Shown here: one piece after another, positions 32,232 to 41,307 of the stretch
Numbering within the stretch: position 1 is the first letter of the stretch
Layout: every line of letters begins with the position of its first letter
Assembly: GCF_024733565.1 (NCBI RefSeq)
Contig: NZ_JANIOC010000004.1
Location: 187,640 to 251,639, forward strand
Reading direction: 5' to 3'
Source: Rossellomorea sp. SC111
GTDB lineage: Bacteria; Bacillota; Bacilli; Bacillales; Bacillaceae_B
DNA: 64,000 nt
Notes under the pieces: generated by a model
Told to the model about the DNA's origin: nothing
Database searches by the model: none
The model's input: the letters and a program-made list of their open reading frames with translations, nothing else
Program-made: the position numbers and the translations under genes

Positions 32232-32834
32232 TCAATTAAGCCACCCCTTCACCCTCGCAATCTTCACGGCATCGAGACGGTTTTTCGCTTCTACTTTCTG
32301 GATGATTTCTGAAATGTAATTTCGTATGGTCGGAGGAGAGAGAAATAAGAGTTTACTCATTTCGTTTACGGAGTAGCCTTCTTCAAGATGGGTGAGGATG
32401 TTTTGTTCCCTTTTCGTAAGCGGATTCAATTCTTCGAACATAGAATGGGAGAGTTGCGGACTGAATACTTTTTGACCTGTCAGAATGGTTCGTAAATGCA
32501 CAGCCAATTGGGAAACGGGGGAATCCTTCAGGAGATAGCCATAGACTCCCGCCTGGATGGCGCGCTGCAAGTAGCCGCTTCGTGCGAAGGTTGTCACGAT
32601 CACAATGCGGCAGGGGTGCGCCTCATCTTTCAATGTCTCCGCTACTTCAAGGCCGCTTACGATGGGCATTTCTATATCCAGGATGGCGATGTCGGGTGAA
32701 GTCTGGTGGATGAGAAGCAAGGCTTCTTCACCATTTTCCGCTTCGCCCACCAGTTCAATATCCGGTTCTAAGGACAAGAGCTTCCCAATCGCCCCTCTCA
32801 CCATCCCTTGATCTTCTGCGATGATGATTCTCAT
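32232..32834 (-). CDS. Response regulator, NarL/DesR-like
   Basis: 200 residues from ATG 32834 (GAGGTGAGAG upstream). The receiver domain has acidic pocket AEDQ, phospho-acceptor in IAILDIEMP and the Lys in LLKDSPVSQL; the C-terminal LuxR-type helix-turn-helix is LTKREQNILTHLEEGYSVNEMSKLLFLSPPTIRNYISEI. It follows and overlaps the leader of the DesK-like kinase closely (start within 5 bases of its stop). In Bacillus subtilis DesR activates the desaturase gene des in the cold, but no desaturase gene is adjacent here. Confidence 0.9.
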   Translation of the reverse strand: MRIIIAEDQGMVRGAIGKLLSLEPDIELVGEAENGEEALLLIHQTSPDIAILDIEMPIVSGLEVAETLKDEAHPCRIVIVTTFARSGYLQRAIQAGVYGYLLKDSPVSQLAVHLRTILTGQKVFSPQLSHSMFEELNPLTKREQNILTHLEEGYSVNEMSKLLFLSPPTIRNYISEIIQKVEAKNRLDAVKIARVKGWLN

Positions 32835-32838
32835 ACTC

Positions 32839-33933
32839 TCACCTCTTTTCACTTATTGGCTTCTCAATTTTTGGTACTGAAATGGTTATGTTCATTCCTC
32901 TACCGGCATTAGATGTCCATTCTAACGTCCCTTCAATCATGCGGAGCCGCTCTTTCATCCCCATCAAACCGCTCCCATCATGAGTTCTATTCGCACTCTC
33001 CATGCCTACTCCATCATCTTCAATCTCCAGGATGAAAGAACCGCTATTTTCATAAATGGTCATCCAACAATTTTCAGCTTGACTGTGCCTCACGATATTT
33101 GTCACACATTCCCGAAGGCACAAACCGAGTATTTTGCCATTCACGAGGGGTATTTTCTCCAAATCCAACGAATTCAGATGTGCATCTATACCTGCTGATT
33201 GAAGGAATTGCGATGCCTGAACCACTTCTTCTGATAGTCTGACAGACTGCATGTCACTGACCAATTTCCGCACTTGCATCAAAGTATTCCGGGAAATGTC
33301 CTGCAGCTCGCGGACCTCCTGAATCGCCTCATCAGGATTTCGCCGGACGAGCTGTTCCACCAGCTCCCCCTTCAACGTTAAAAGGGACAAAGTATGTCCG
33401 AGCGTATCATGTAGGTCTCTCGCAATCCGTTCTCTTTCCTCGATTTTGATAAGGCGGGCTATTTCTTCATTCGCACCGAAAAGCTCTGATTTGATTTGAT
33501 TTGAAATCTGTTGATTACGGAGGAAATACGGCAACCCAATGAGAAGAATGAGGATCGGTATCCAGGACAAATCCTGTGTTCCTAAGTCCAATTCCACATG
33601 ATACCATACAGACGCGATATACAAGGCGACCATCGATCCAGTATAGACCGTGATCCTTCTAAACGAAGGAAGGAATCCGGTCACAATAGCAGGGTACAGA
33701 CCGAACCAGATATTCCATGGATTAAAGAGGACGATCAATCCCATCACACACATATGCTGCATCGCAATGCCTGGTTCACGATATTTCACGTGTGACGTAC
33801 TTCCCCAAAAGGCAAGGGCAAGCAACAGAAAAAGAACATACCCATACCACTTATCTCCAAAAGGCAGGAGCAGCATATAGAAAGAAGGAATGATGAGCAG
33901 CCTCCACCAAGGAAACTTTGCGATTGTCGGCAT
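32839..33933 (-). CDS. Sensor histidine kinase, DesK-like
   Basis: A 364-residue kinase with about five N-terminal membrane helices (residues 10-150), then a HisKA_3 domain with the phospho-acceptor His in ARDLHDTLGHTLSLLTLKGEL and a HATPase domain with LCLRECVTNIVRHSQA and DGSGLMGMKERL. This topology is that of DesK, which senses membrane thickness or fluidity. Whether it has the same stimulus is inference. It forms an operon with the response regulator; the DUF6069-like membrane gene lies 26 bases upstream. The start follows GGAGGGGGATGACAG. Confidence 0.88.
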   Translation of the reverse strand: MPTIAKFPWWRLLIIPSFYMLLLPFGDKWYGYVLFLLLALAFWGSTSHVKYREPGIAMQHMCVMGLIVLFNPWNIWFGLYPAIVTGFLPSFRRITVYTGSMVALYIASVWYHVELDLGTQDLSWIPILILLIGLPYFLRNQQISNQIKSELFGANEEIARLIKIEERERIARDLHDTLGHTLSLLTLKGELVEQLVRRNPDEAIQEVRELQDISRNTLMQVRKLVSDMQSVRLSEEVVQASQFLQSAGIDAHLNSLDLEKIPLVNGKILGLCLRECVTNIVRHSQAENCWMTIYENSGSFILEIEDDGVGMESANRTHDGSGLMGMKERLRMIEGTLEWTSNAGRGMNITISVPKIEKPISEKR

Positions 33934-33959
33934 CTGTCATCCCCCTCCCTCTACAAATC

Positions 33960-34343
33960 TCAAGATTTTGTTCTTCTGACCGTCCGATCCATCCAGCCCG
34001 GAAGCCATGCAATGGAAAGAGTCGCCACAAATCCATGTAACGTATTCGCTACACCTGCGATACCCGGCTCTGCAGGGAACGCCCAATCAAATAGGGAAAG
34101 GGCCAATGCCACCCCAATCGTGATGAACGCATACACCCATCGCGGTCTCGTACTATGCTTCTTTAACTTCGCATAAATTAAGGCCCCGATCATATTCACG
34201 GCAATCGACACCAAGAAAATCGACACCGGCGTTATCTTCTCAAATGTAACGTCTAACACAAAGCATAGCAAGTAATACACCACGATTGCGGCCACCCCGG
34301 AAATCGCCCCCACCATACATCCAACCTTTACACTATTCTTCAT
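33960..34343 (-). CDS. Small membrane protein, DUF6069-like
   Basis: 127 residues from ATG 34343, five bases after AGGTG (an earlier ATG at 34361 is possible). Four membrane helices are visible, with conserved-looking PVSIFLVSIAVNMIGALIY and a C-terminal helix ANTLHGFVATLSIAWLPGWM. The pattern resembles DUF6069 proteins found next to DesKR-type or PadR-type regulators. It is 26 bases upstream of the kinase on the same strand, so it may be part of the signalling or response unit. Function unknown. Confidence 0.65.
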   Translation of the reverse strand: MKNSVKVGCMVGAISGVAAIVVYYLLCFVLDVTFEKITPVSIFLVSIAVNMIGALIYAKLKKHSTRPRWVYAFITIGVALALSLFDWAFPAEPGIAGVANTLHGFVATLSIAWLPGWMDRTVRRTKS

Positions 34344-34429
34344 ACATGCACCTACTCTCATTAACTGAAAATCTGCTTACATCGTAGCATGTGGGAATAG
34401 GTGGAAATAGTGATAAATATCATTTGTTT

Positions 34430-34458
34430 GGAAGCGTGGGGACGGTTCTCCTGCTTCC
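34430..34458. repeat. REP-like repeat, type 1, left half
   Basis: GGAAGCGTGGGGACGG, TTCTCCTGCTTCC, in the gap before the collagen-like gene terminator. Confidence 0.85.
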
Positions 34459-34478
34459 GTTCCCTTCCTTTCCTCCCC

Positions 34479-34514
34479 CAAAAAAAGAAAGGAACCAAGA
34501 AGCAGTCCCTTTCT
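34479..34514 (-). terminator. Terminator of the collagen-like gene
   Basis: On the reverse strand AGAAAGG pairs with CCTTTCT and is followed by a T7 run. It overlaps the stop codon of the collagen-like gene. Confidence 0.75.
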
Positions 34515-35874
34515 AAATAAAATCACTCAACAATAACCAATAGCAAGGATTTAGCGGCAGATTAGGCGGTACTGGAATAACGGTTGTATTGTATCCCACG
34601 ATAAAACTTGCCGGATTTGTGGCAGATGCCCATCCTGCGGTGAACGATTCATTGACGATGGTATTATCAGTGCTGAAGATGTCTGTCGTTCCTATATAGC
34701 TCGTATCAATGCCAGAGAGTCCTTTTCCAGCCGTATTTTGAACCGTATTACCATAAAAAGCGATAAATTTAAAAATATTAAAATTGGCAACATTAAATAA
34801 AACAGGGACATTCCCTTCGCTAATCGTCGTATTATCGATGATATACAAACCAAAATTGGCACCTGTGAATTCTTCCATGAGAAGAAGATGGCGCAGCGTA
34901 AAAGGAGAGGTTAATTGTGTATTATTTCTTACGACTAAATCTCCCTTCAGCGTACCAGAACTGGCTGCTACATTCGTGATGATGATGAAGCTGCACCTGA
35001 CTGGCCCTGAATCCGAGACAAACGTATTGGTGTCAATGATACTCTGCCCTGAAGTAGACGAAATACTAATATACCGATAGTTATTGTTTGCCGCTGCCCC
35101 AGTGGCATAATTAAAGTCGCAATTGGTAATTTGGAATTCAGTGGCGATCAGTGATACACCGAATTCGCATACAGTGATCTCACAATTATCCACATAAATG
35201 CCAGTGGCTGATAAATTCCCCACTCGAATGACCGATTCAGTAGATGCGATGGATGGGAAATTTTGAACGAGGGTCATGTTCTGGAAAACAACATTTGATA
35301 CCGTGACATTGAACAAGAACGTGACAGCATTATTCGACGTAATGACCGTCGTTGCCCCCTTCCCTTGCCCTTCTATTGTGACCGACTTGTTTACAATCAA
35401 GCTGGCGTTAATGATAAAGGTTTCGGCATCGAGTAATAACCTGTCCCCGTTTCCTGCCGCAGTCAAAGCAGCCTGAATCGTCGTAAAGGTCCGAGTGGAG
35501 CCTACAAGCAGGGTATTTCCTGTTGGAGAAGGGACCGTCCTTGTGGTCGGGGGAACAGGTTGTTGTTCCTTGTAATAAAGATTCCCCGTGGAGAGATCAA
35601 TGTAAAGATCTCCATCATTGCCGATGTCACAGGTTGGCGATCCCACCCCTGTCAAAACGGGAGTGCCGGCTGGTCCCTGTGGTCCCTCAGGTCCTTGAGG
35701 TCCAGCCGGTCCCTGTGGCCCAGCCGGTCCCGGTGGTCCTGCTGGTCCTTGGGGTCCCGGTGGTCCTGGTGGTCCCGGTGGTCCCGGTGGCCCTGGCGGA
35801 GGTGGGTAAAAGTCACACCCCTTAGGCGGTAGTATATTTTTAAGATCACACTGAATTCGCTTGTTATTAAACAT
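34513..35874 (-). CDS. Collagen-like repeat protein with beta-helix domain, spore surface candidate
   Basis: 453 residues from ATG 35874, which follows GGGGTG. The short N-terminus [17 protein letters not shown] resembles the exosporium-targeting leader of BclA-like proteins. It is followed by about 16 Gly-X-Y triplets ([18 protein letters not shown]; roughly residues 24-73), a linker, and a long C-terminal region (about 110-445) of regular beta turns rich in Asn, Val, Ile and Thr, typical of a right-handed parallel beta helix. Most BclA proteins end in a TNF-like domain instead. Upstream CATACAATT resembles a sigma-K minus-10 box. Confidence 0.8.
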   Translation of the reverse strand: MFNNKRIQCDLKNILPPKGCDFYPPPPGPPGPPGPPGPPGPQGPAGPPGPAGPQGPAGPQGPEGPQGPAGTPVLTGVGSPTCDIGNDGDLYIDLSTGNLYYKEQQPVPPTTRTVPSPTGNTLLVGSTRTFTTIQAALTAAGNGDRLLLDAETFIINASLIVNKSVTIEGQGKGATTVITSNNAVTFLFNVTVSNVVFQNMTLVQNFPSIASTESVIRVGNLSATGIYVDNCEITVCEFGVSLIATEFQITNCDFNYATGAAANNNYRYISISSTSGQSIIDTNTFVSDSGPVRCSFIIITNVAASSGTLKGDLVVRNNTQLTSPFTLRHLLLMEEFTGANFGLYIIDNTTISEGNVPVLFNVANFNIFKFIAFYGNTVQNTAGKGLSGIDTSYIGTTDIFSTDNTIVNESFTAGWASATNPASFIVGYNTTVIPVPPNLPLNPCYWLLLSDFI

Positions 35875-36100
35875 TTTTTCACCCCTATAAACAATCTTTA
35901 ATGTAATTGTATGTTGAATTTTCACCAATGCTTGGACTAAAAGACCAGTAATCTACCAGAGGGGCACTTGCAGTGAACGAATGACAGCTTCCATTCGACT
36001 ACATCCACAAAAAAAAAAGAGCAGAAATAATTCCACTCTTCTCTCCTATATGATAATCTGTAATATTTAATCGTATAAGGACATGATCAGTGCTCATACT

Positions 36101-36268
36101 ATGACTCCAACAAAATCTCCTTTCATGACTGGTTTGAAATCGGCAAGGTAAAAAATCGAGCCATATAGCATTCTGCGGTATGATTATGAAGCTCAAGATA
36201 GTGGGATTATTCTATTGCCTGAGCGTGTGGTGTTTACGAAGGATCATATTGATGAGTATGATTTTTAA
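36101..36268 (+). pseudogene. C-terminal remnant of an unidentified gene
   Basis: The frame from ATG 36101 has a TAA at 36149 and then reads KIEPYSILRYDYEAQDSG, IILLPERVVFTKDHIDEYDF to TAA 36268. The last part resembles the final strand of sugar-binding proteins or LacI-type sensors (I-LP--VVTKDNVDEY), but this is a weak match. A strong terminator follows 28 bases later, as expected for a real gene end. Confidence 0.45.
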
Positions 36269-36296
36269 TACAGGTACGTATCTTAATTGGATTAAG

Positions 36297-36343
36297 AAAA
36301 GGTTTGATAGTTTTTGCCTACTGGCACTCTATCAAACCTTTTT
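36297..36343. terminator. Strong intrinsic terminator, bidirectional
   Basis: AAAAGGTTTGATAG at 36297-36310 is the exact complement of CTATCAAACCTTTT at 36329-36342, with A and T runs on both sides. It ends the remnant at 36268 on one strand and the YfcC-type gene (36406) on the other. Confidence 0.88.
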
Positions 36344-36405
36344 ATAATCATTGTATCTTTACCTTTCAACTTTAAACAACACAAAATGATTAAATTGTCA
36401 TGCCC

Positions 36406-37824
36406 CTAAAACGGCCCCCAGTCCATCATAACCCCAATGGTTAGAAAAATAGAACCAAGCACAATCCATATCAACAACAAAGGCATCATAAAGCGAATCC
36501 ACTTAGTCCAGGAGATTCCGGCTATCGCCAGATTTGCCATAAGGATTCCAGAGGTTGGTGTAATCGTATTCGTGAATCCGTCACCCATTTTGTAAGCTTG
36601 AACGGCTACTTGGCGGGGGATTTCCATTAAGTCTGCAAGAGGTGTCATAATCGGCATGACGATCACAGCTTGGCCACTCCCTGAGGAAACGAGAATATTA
36701 AAGATTAAATTGGCTACGAACATGACCAATGCTCCCATTACGCTTGTGAAAGGGGTCATCATGGTGGCCATCCCTTCAACGACGGTATCAAGAATCCTTC
36801 CGTCTTCCAGGATGACAACGATGGAGCGGGCCATCCCGATAATCAATGCCCCGTATACTAATCCTTTCGCACCCTCAAAGAATTCAGATACGAGTTTATT
36901 TGGAGTCATTTTCGTAAGAATGGCTGTACCGGCTGCAATAATCAGGAAGATGGCTGCCATTTCATTTAATGACCATTTATACTGAAACACACCGAAAACA
37001 TAAATGCCAATTCCTACAACCAACCATGCCAGGACAAGTTTATGAAGTACCGTTATTTCCTGCTTCTCCGAAACTTCTTCCTGTTCATCAATTTTCGGAA
37101 ATGGCTTCTTCCCTAACACACTTTTGGAAGGATCATTTTTAATTCTCTTAGCGTACCAAGCCACATACGTTACTGTTGAAATCAAGATAGCAAGGTAAAT
37201 GACAATTCGATAGCCGATACCAGAAAACAATGGAAGCTGGGCAATTTGTTGAGCTGTTCCTGTAGTCAGAGGATCTAAGAAAGCAGTGTTGAAACCTGCA
37301 TATGCTCCTAAATAGATAATGGCCACCCCGACAATGGCATCAAGCTTCATGGAACGGGCAAGGATGATTCCAATGGGTATGAACGCAATAACTGCATTAA
37401 CGATGATACCGAGCGCTCCAAAGACAGAGAATAATATACTGACACCCGCAATCAATAGTAATTCTTTATTCCTCGTCTTCTCAATGGTTTTAAAAATAAG
37501 GGCATCAATCGCTCCAGTTGATTCGATGACAGCGAAGGCTCCTCCAATGATCAGTACCAAGAAAATCAGCGGCGCAGAGCTGATCATCCCTTCTTGAATG
37601 GCCAAGAATACATCCATCAAGGTAGCAGGAGATGAATCCACTTTCTGATAACTATCCGGAACTACCATCGTAATGCCGTCCACTTCTTCTCTCGCGAACT
37701 CTCCAGCAGGGATTATGTAAGTCATGATTGCAATCAATACGAGGATCCCGAACAAGATAACATAAGCATCCGGGATTCCCCACTTCCGTTTCTTCTCTTT
37801 TGACGTGACTGTTTGAACTTCCAT
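36406..37824 (-). CDS. YfcC/AbgT-like transporter
   Basis: 472 residues from ATG 37824, preceded by AAGGAGGCAGAAAACG; the frame extends upstream but without a better site. About 12 membrane helices, with start DAYVILFGILVLIAIMTYIIPAGEFAREEVDG and a later GSGQAVIVMPIMTPLADLMEIPRQVAVQAYKMGDG block, which is the YfcC (COG1288) signature. Family members move C4-dicarboxylates, basic amino acids or acylated amino acids across the membrane. Divergent from an RpiR regulator that heads an M20 deacylase and an amino-acid racemase, so N-acyl amino acids are the most likely cargo. Confidence 0.85.
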   Translation of the reverse strand: MEVQTVTSKEKKRKWGIPDAYVILFGILVLIAIMTYIIPAGEFAREEVDGITMVVPDSYQKVDSSPATLMDVFLAIQEGMISSAPLIFLVLIIGGAFAVIESTGAIDALIFKTIEKTRNKELLLIAGVSILFSVFGALGIIVNAVIAFIPIGIILARSMKLDAIVGVAIIYLGAYAGFNTAFLDPLTTGTAQQIAQLPLFSGIGYRIVIYLAILISTVTYVAWYAKRIKNDPSKSVLGKKPFPKIDEQEEVSEKQEITVLHKLVLAWLVVGIGIYVFGVFQYKWSLNEMAAIFLIIAAGTAILTKMTPNKLVSEFFEGAKGLVYGALIIGMARSIVVILEDGRILDTVVEGMATMMTPFTSVMGALVMFVANLIFNILVSSGSGQAVIVMPIMTPLADLMEIPRQVAVQAYKMGDGFTNTITPTSGILMANLAIAGISWTKWIRFMMPLLLIWIVLGSIFLTIGVMMDWGPF

Positions 37825-37864
37825 CGTTTTCTGCCTCCTTCTTTTTAATCTTCTGAATATTCTG

Positions 37865-37917
37865 TTGACTATCACCATAATAAATCATACAATTTAATTT
37901 AACAACAATAAATTAAA
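37865..37917 (+). promoter_or_regulatory. Sigma-A promoter with operator for the RpiR operon
   Basis: TTGACT (37865-37870), a 17-base spacer and TACAAT (37888-37893) form a strong sigma-A promoter pointing at the RpiR gene. Directly after it, TTTAATTTA (37893-37901) and TAAATTAAA (37909-37917) are 9-base exact complements 7 bases apart, covering the expected transcription start. This fits autorepression and control of the divergent transporter by the RpiR protein; binding is inferred. Confidence 0.7.
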
Positions 37918-37940
37918 TACTTTATTTTAATGGAGATATG

Positions 37941-38741
37941 ATGATGGCTTATTTAGAAAACACTCAGAAAAACTATCACCACTTAACGAAAGGTCTTAAA
38001 AAGGTGGCAGAATCTTTACGTACAAATCCTGTTCTGTTCGCCACCCATCCTGCGAAAAAAACAGCGGAAATCATTGATGTTAGTGAAACAATGGTCATCC
38101 GCTTTTGCAAAGCAATTGGATACGCAGGATATGGGGAATTGCAAAAGGATGTCCAACAAAGTCTTTTATCATTAAAACCGCCCAAAAGGGAAAACGGACA
38201 CGATCAAGTAAATTCATTTGAACGGATCATGCAATCGGATGAAGAAAACATCCATAACGCCTCTCTCAACATAGATTGGGAAGTTGCCAGACAAATTGTC
38301 GATTGTCTCGTTCAATCCAAGTCCACCAGCATAGTCGGCTATTACCACTCTTTTTCCTATGCGCACTGGTTCTATTTCCTTCTGCATCATTTAATAGATA
38401 ACACATCACTTTACCGACCGGAAACGGATATTGGCTTCACGAATAAAGGAAGCGAACATACGGTGATCATCTTTTCTTACTACCGGTATGCCTTAGAAGG
38501 GATTCGACTTGCAAAGGAGGCAAAAGAAAAAGGGAATACGATCGTCATCATCACCGATTCCAAGCTCTCCCCCATAGTTGAATATGGTGATTATGTCCTC
38601 ACTATTCATTCGGCAAAGAAATCAATACTTGAGAAAGGCCCCATCACGTTTTCAGTGTTAAACGCATTGCTTCTGCACATTGCTCAGAAGACAGGAAAAA
38701 TGGACTTTGTCAATCCAGCCAACACCTATTATATAAAGTGA
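37941..38741 (+). CDS. MurR/RpiR family transcriptional regulator
   Basis: 266 residues; three ATGs in a row follow GGAG, and 37941 has five-base spacing. The N-terminal HTH_6 domain (residues 1-77) has FATHPAKKTAEIIDVSETMVIRFCKAIGYAGYGELQKDV. The C-terminal SIS domain (about 115-255) has SIVGYYHSFSYAHWF and TVIIFSYYRYALEGIRLAKEAKEKGNTIVIITDSKLSPI, where phosphosugars or related small molecules bind. It heads an operon with an M20 deacylase and an NSAR-type racemase and probably controls the divergent transporter. Its ligand may be an acyl amino acid rather than a sugar. Confidence 0.9.
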   Translation: MMAYLENTQKNYHHLTKGLKKVAESLRTNPVLFATHPAKKTAEIIDVSETMVIRFCKAIGYAGYGELQKDVQQSLLSLKPPKRENGHDQVNSFERIMQSDEENIHNASLNIDWEVARQIVDCLVQSKSTSIVGYYHSFSYAHWFYFLLHHLIDNTSLYRPETDIGFTNKGSEHTVIIFSYYRYALEGIRLAKEAKEKGNTIVIITDSKLSPIVEYGDYVLTIHSAKKSILEKGPITFSVLNALLLHIAQKTGKMDFVNPANTYYIK

Positions 38742-38755
38742 GAGGAGAAAGCATA

Positions 38756-39886
38756 ATGAAAGCACCATTTAAAGAGAAGATCCAGAATACCTTTGATTAC
38801 CTGCATACACATCCTGAAATAAGCTGGGAGGAAACGAATACCACCATCTATATCCAAAACACCCTTAAAAAAGCCGGTTGCCGCGTACAAACATTCGAAG
38901 ACTGTACCGGGGTAATCGGGGATTATGGAAACTTTAGTGGAAACGTTCCGATCATTGGCATCAGGGCAGATATCGATGCCCTATGGCAGAAGGTCGACGG
39001 CGAGCTGCAGGCCAATCACTCCTGCGGACATGACGCCCATATGACCATGGTACTTGGGGTCCTGTGGAACATTCAGGGGGATAAAGATTTAAAAGACAAG
39101 ATTGGCATCCGCTTTATCTTTCAACCTGCTGAAGAAGTAGGGGCTGGCGCACTGAAAATGGTCGAAAAGGGAGCTGCAGATGACATCGACTACCTATACG
39201 GGATTCATCTGCGTCCGATTCAGGAGACGGTGAATGGCTTCGCTACTCCCTCGATCCTCCACGGTGCAACAGGTTCATTGGCTTTTGAAATACGAGGGGA
39301 TGATGCCCATGGAGCCCGTCCTCACCTGACTCACAATGCCATTGAGATCGGGAATCACATCCTGAATGCTTTAAATACGATTCATTTAAACCCAAGCATT
39401 GCCCACTCAATCAAAGTGACGAAATTTCATGCGGGAGGAAAGAACCTGAACATCATTCCAGGCAGTGCTTCCATCGGTCTTGACCTGCGTTCCCAGACCA
39501 ATGAACTCATGGAGGAACTGCATGAGAGGGTAACCGAGATCCTTCATACCACCAGTGAATTATATGGAGTGCCCATTGAAGTAACGAAGGATTACGGTAT
39601 AGCTGCGGCTGAGGTAAGTGAAGACGCACAGGCTTATGCACATCAGGCCATCGTGAATGTCCTGGGTGAAGAGAAAGCAAACCCTCCACTCGTGACGCCC
39701 GGCGGGGACGACTTCCATTTTTATACCATTAAGAAACCACATCTTAAAGCCACTATGGTAGGGCTTGGCTGTGATTTACAACCCGGTCTCCATCATCCCG
39801 ATATGGAGTTTGAGAAGGATTCATTGTTTAATGGCATTGAGATTTTGACTGAAATTGTGAATCTTCATTCAAGGAAGGATGGATAA
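38756..39886 (+). CDS. M20 family metallo-amidohydrolase (N-acyl amino acid deacylase)
   Basis: 376 residues from ATG 38756 (GAGGAGAAAGCATA upstream). Zinc-ligand motifs are GIRADIDAL (Asp), HSCGHDAHMTMVLG (His, Cys, His) and FQPAEEVGAGALKMVE (catalytic Glu pair), with later HGARPH and GGDDFHFY. The dimerisation lid domain is between about residues 175 and 290. This is the aminoacylase/amidohydrolase branch that removes acetyl, succinyl or other acyl groups from amino acids. Neighbouring racemase suggests use of both D- and L-acyl amino acids. It lies two bases before the racemase gene. Confidence 0.9.
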   Translation: MKAPFKEKIQNTFDYLHTHPEISWEETNTTIYIQNTLKKAGCRVQTFEDCTGVIGDYGNFSGNVPIIGIRADIDALWQKVDGELQANHSCGHDAHMTMVLGVLWNIQGDKDLKDKIGIRFIFQPAEEVGAGALKMVEKGAADDIDYLYGIHLRPIQETVNGFATPSILHGATGSLAFEIRGDDAHGARPHLTHNAIEIGNHILNALNTIHLNPSIAHSIKVTKFHAGGKNLNIIPGSASIGLDLRSQTNELMEELHERVTEILHTTSELYGVPIEVTKDYGIAAAEVSEDAQAYAHQAIVNVLGEEKANPPLVTPGGDDFHFYTIKKPHLKATMVGLGCDLQPGLHHPDMEFEKDSLFNGIEILTEIVNLHSRKDG

Positions 39887-39888
39887 GA

Positions 39889-41034
39889 ATGAAACCTGTT
39901 TTTATTAAAGAAGTCATTCTTCATACAATCAATGTCTCTCTAAAATCACCTTTTACAACAAGCTTCGGAACCCTTCAGACAAAGGAGGTATGCCTGGTAG
40001 AAGTAATAGATGATTCCGGTATATCCGGATGGGGAGAAACCGTCACAAGCGATGAACCATATTACAATGAAGAAACCACCGAAACGGCAAGGTATATCCT
40101 GAAAGACTTCCTTATTCCTAAATTGATCAAGAAAGAAATCAGCCACCCGAAGGAAGTTCACCCTATGCTTTCCTTCGTACGCAGGAATCACATCGCCAAA
40201 TCAGCAATCGAAACAGCGATTTGGGATGCCTTCAGTAAAAAGAACCATAAACCGCTATATGAACTATTGGGGGGAGAAAAGAAGCCCATTGCTGTAGGAA
40301 AAAGTATTGGCATTCAGAAGTCCCCTGAAGAATTGGTTTCAAAAGTCGCTCAATATGTAAACGAGGGCTTTCAAAAAATTAAAATTAAAATTGCCCCAGG
40401 TGCAGACTTCGACTATATCAGGAAAGTCAGAGAAGAATTCCCCGATATCAACCTAATGGCAGATGCCAACTCTGCCTATACACTAAAAGACACGAAGCAT
40501 TTGAAACAACTGGATCAATTTCATTTACTCATGATTGAACAGCCACTTGCTCACGATGACATCATTGACCACAGTATTCTTCAGAAAGAATTATCAACGC
40601 CGATCTGTCTTGATGAAAGTATTCACACATATGATGACGCCAGAAAAGCAATTGAACTGGGCAGCTGTAAAATCATCAATATCAAAATCGGCCGTGTCGG
40701 TGGACTTCATGAATCCATCAGAATTCATGACTTGTGCAAAGAACACAAGATACCTGTCTGGTGTGGAGGAATGCTTGAAACCGGTGTCGGGAGGTCTCAT
40801 AACCTTCACATGACTACCCTTTCAAATTTTACGATTCCCGGCGACACTGCCCCCTCCTCCCACTATTGGGAAGAAGACATTATTACGGAAGATATCGCAA
40901 TGGACGAAGGGTACATAAGTATTCCTAAAGGGGATGGTATTGGTTCAGTAGTCTGCAGAACCTCCCTGAAAGAGAAACTCATTCACAGGGAATCCTTTCA
41001 AAGTGCCTACTCTGCACATCCGATTCCAGTTTAA
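39889..41034 (+). CDS. Enolase-superfamily N-acylamino acid racemase / o-succinylbenzoate synthase-like
   Basis: A 381-residue member of the muconate lactonising subgroup. The catalytic KxK lies in FQKIKIKIAPG, metal ligands in LMADANSAY (Asp), MIEQPLAHDD (Glu) and ICLDESIHT (Asp), and the second base Lys in INIKIGRVGG. This is the NSAR/OSBS family (MenC2 type). With an M20 deacylase it can convert N-succinyl-D-amino acids to the L form, as shown for Geobacillus kaustophilus. Here a transporter takes the place of the succinyltransferase gene found in that organism. Menaquinone synthesis is less likely given the context. Confidence 0.88.
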   Translation: MKPVFIKEVILHTINVSLKSPFTTSFGTLQTKEVCLVEVIDDSGISGWGETVTSDEPYYNEETTETARYILKDFLIPKLIKKEISHPKEVHPMLSFVRRNHIAKSAIETAIWDAFSKKNHKPLYELLGGEKKPIAVGKSIGIQKSPEELVSKVAQYVNEGFQKIKIKIAPGADFDYIRKVREEFPDINLMADANSAYTLKDTKHLKQLDQFHLLMIEQPLAHDDIIDHSILQKELSTPICLDESIHTYDDARKAIELGSCKIINIKIGRVGGLHESIRIHDLCKEHKIPVWCGGMLETGVGRSHNLHMTTLSNFTIPGDTAPSSHYWEEDIITEDIAMDEGYISIPKGDGIGSVVCRTSLKEKLIHRESFQSAYSAHPIPV

Positions 41035-41108
41035 AAGTTAGACTGTGTCCAAACCATCAAGAGCCACGAAACCCGTCCTTTTGACCGTAGTACCAATTAA
41101 CAAAAAAA

Positions 41109-41137
41109 CGAGCTCATCCAACACCAGGACGAGCTCG
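41109..41137. terminator. Terminator after the racemase operon
   Basis: CGAGCTC at 41109-41115 pairs with GAGCTCG at 41131-41137, with a T-rich stretch after it on the forward strand and T7 on the reverse strand. It lies 75 bases after the racemase stop. Confidence 0.6.
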
Positions 41138-41307
41138 CTTCATTATTTAAAGAGCTTCAGTAAAAAACAAGAGACTGATACCTCCACTATTTTCCCAAAA
41201 CGAAGAAAGCCGCGGTACCTTCTCCCTCTCCATCCCAGTTCACACACAATAACACCGTAGTATCATCAATTCATTTCCACTATAATAGTAGGCAGGAGGT
41301 GAGAAAT

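Larger units (their letters stand above)
35875..36405. other. Intergenic stretch with a gene remnant and terminator
   Basis: 531 bases between the collagen-like gene (leftward) and the YfcC-type gene end. Apart from the remnant at 36101-36268 and the terminator at 36297-36343 I see only AT-rich promoter-like sequence. Confidence 0.55.

Noticed and set aside
35652-35894. Alternative frames through the GXY repeat giving Arg/Ser/Pro-rich or His/Asp-rich proteins
   Set aside because: Shadows of the collagen-like repeat DNA; the collagen frame has the start, ribosome site and long continuation.
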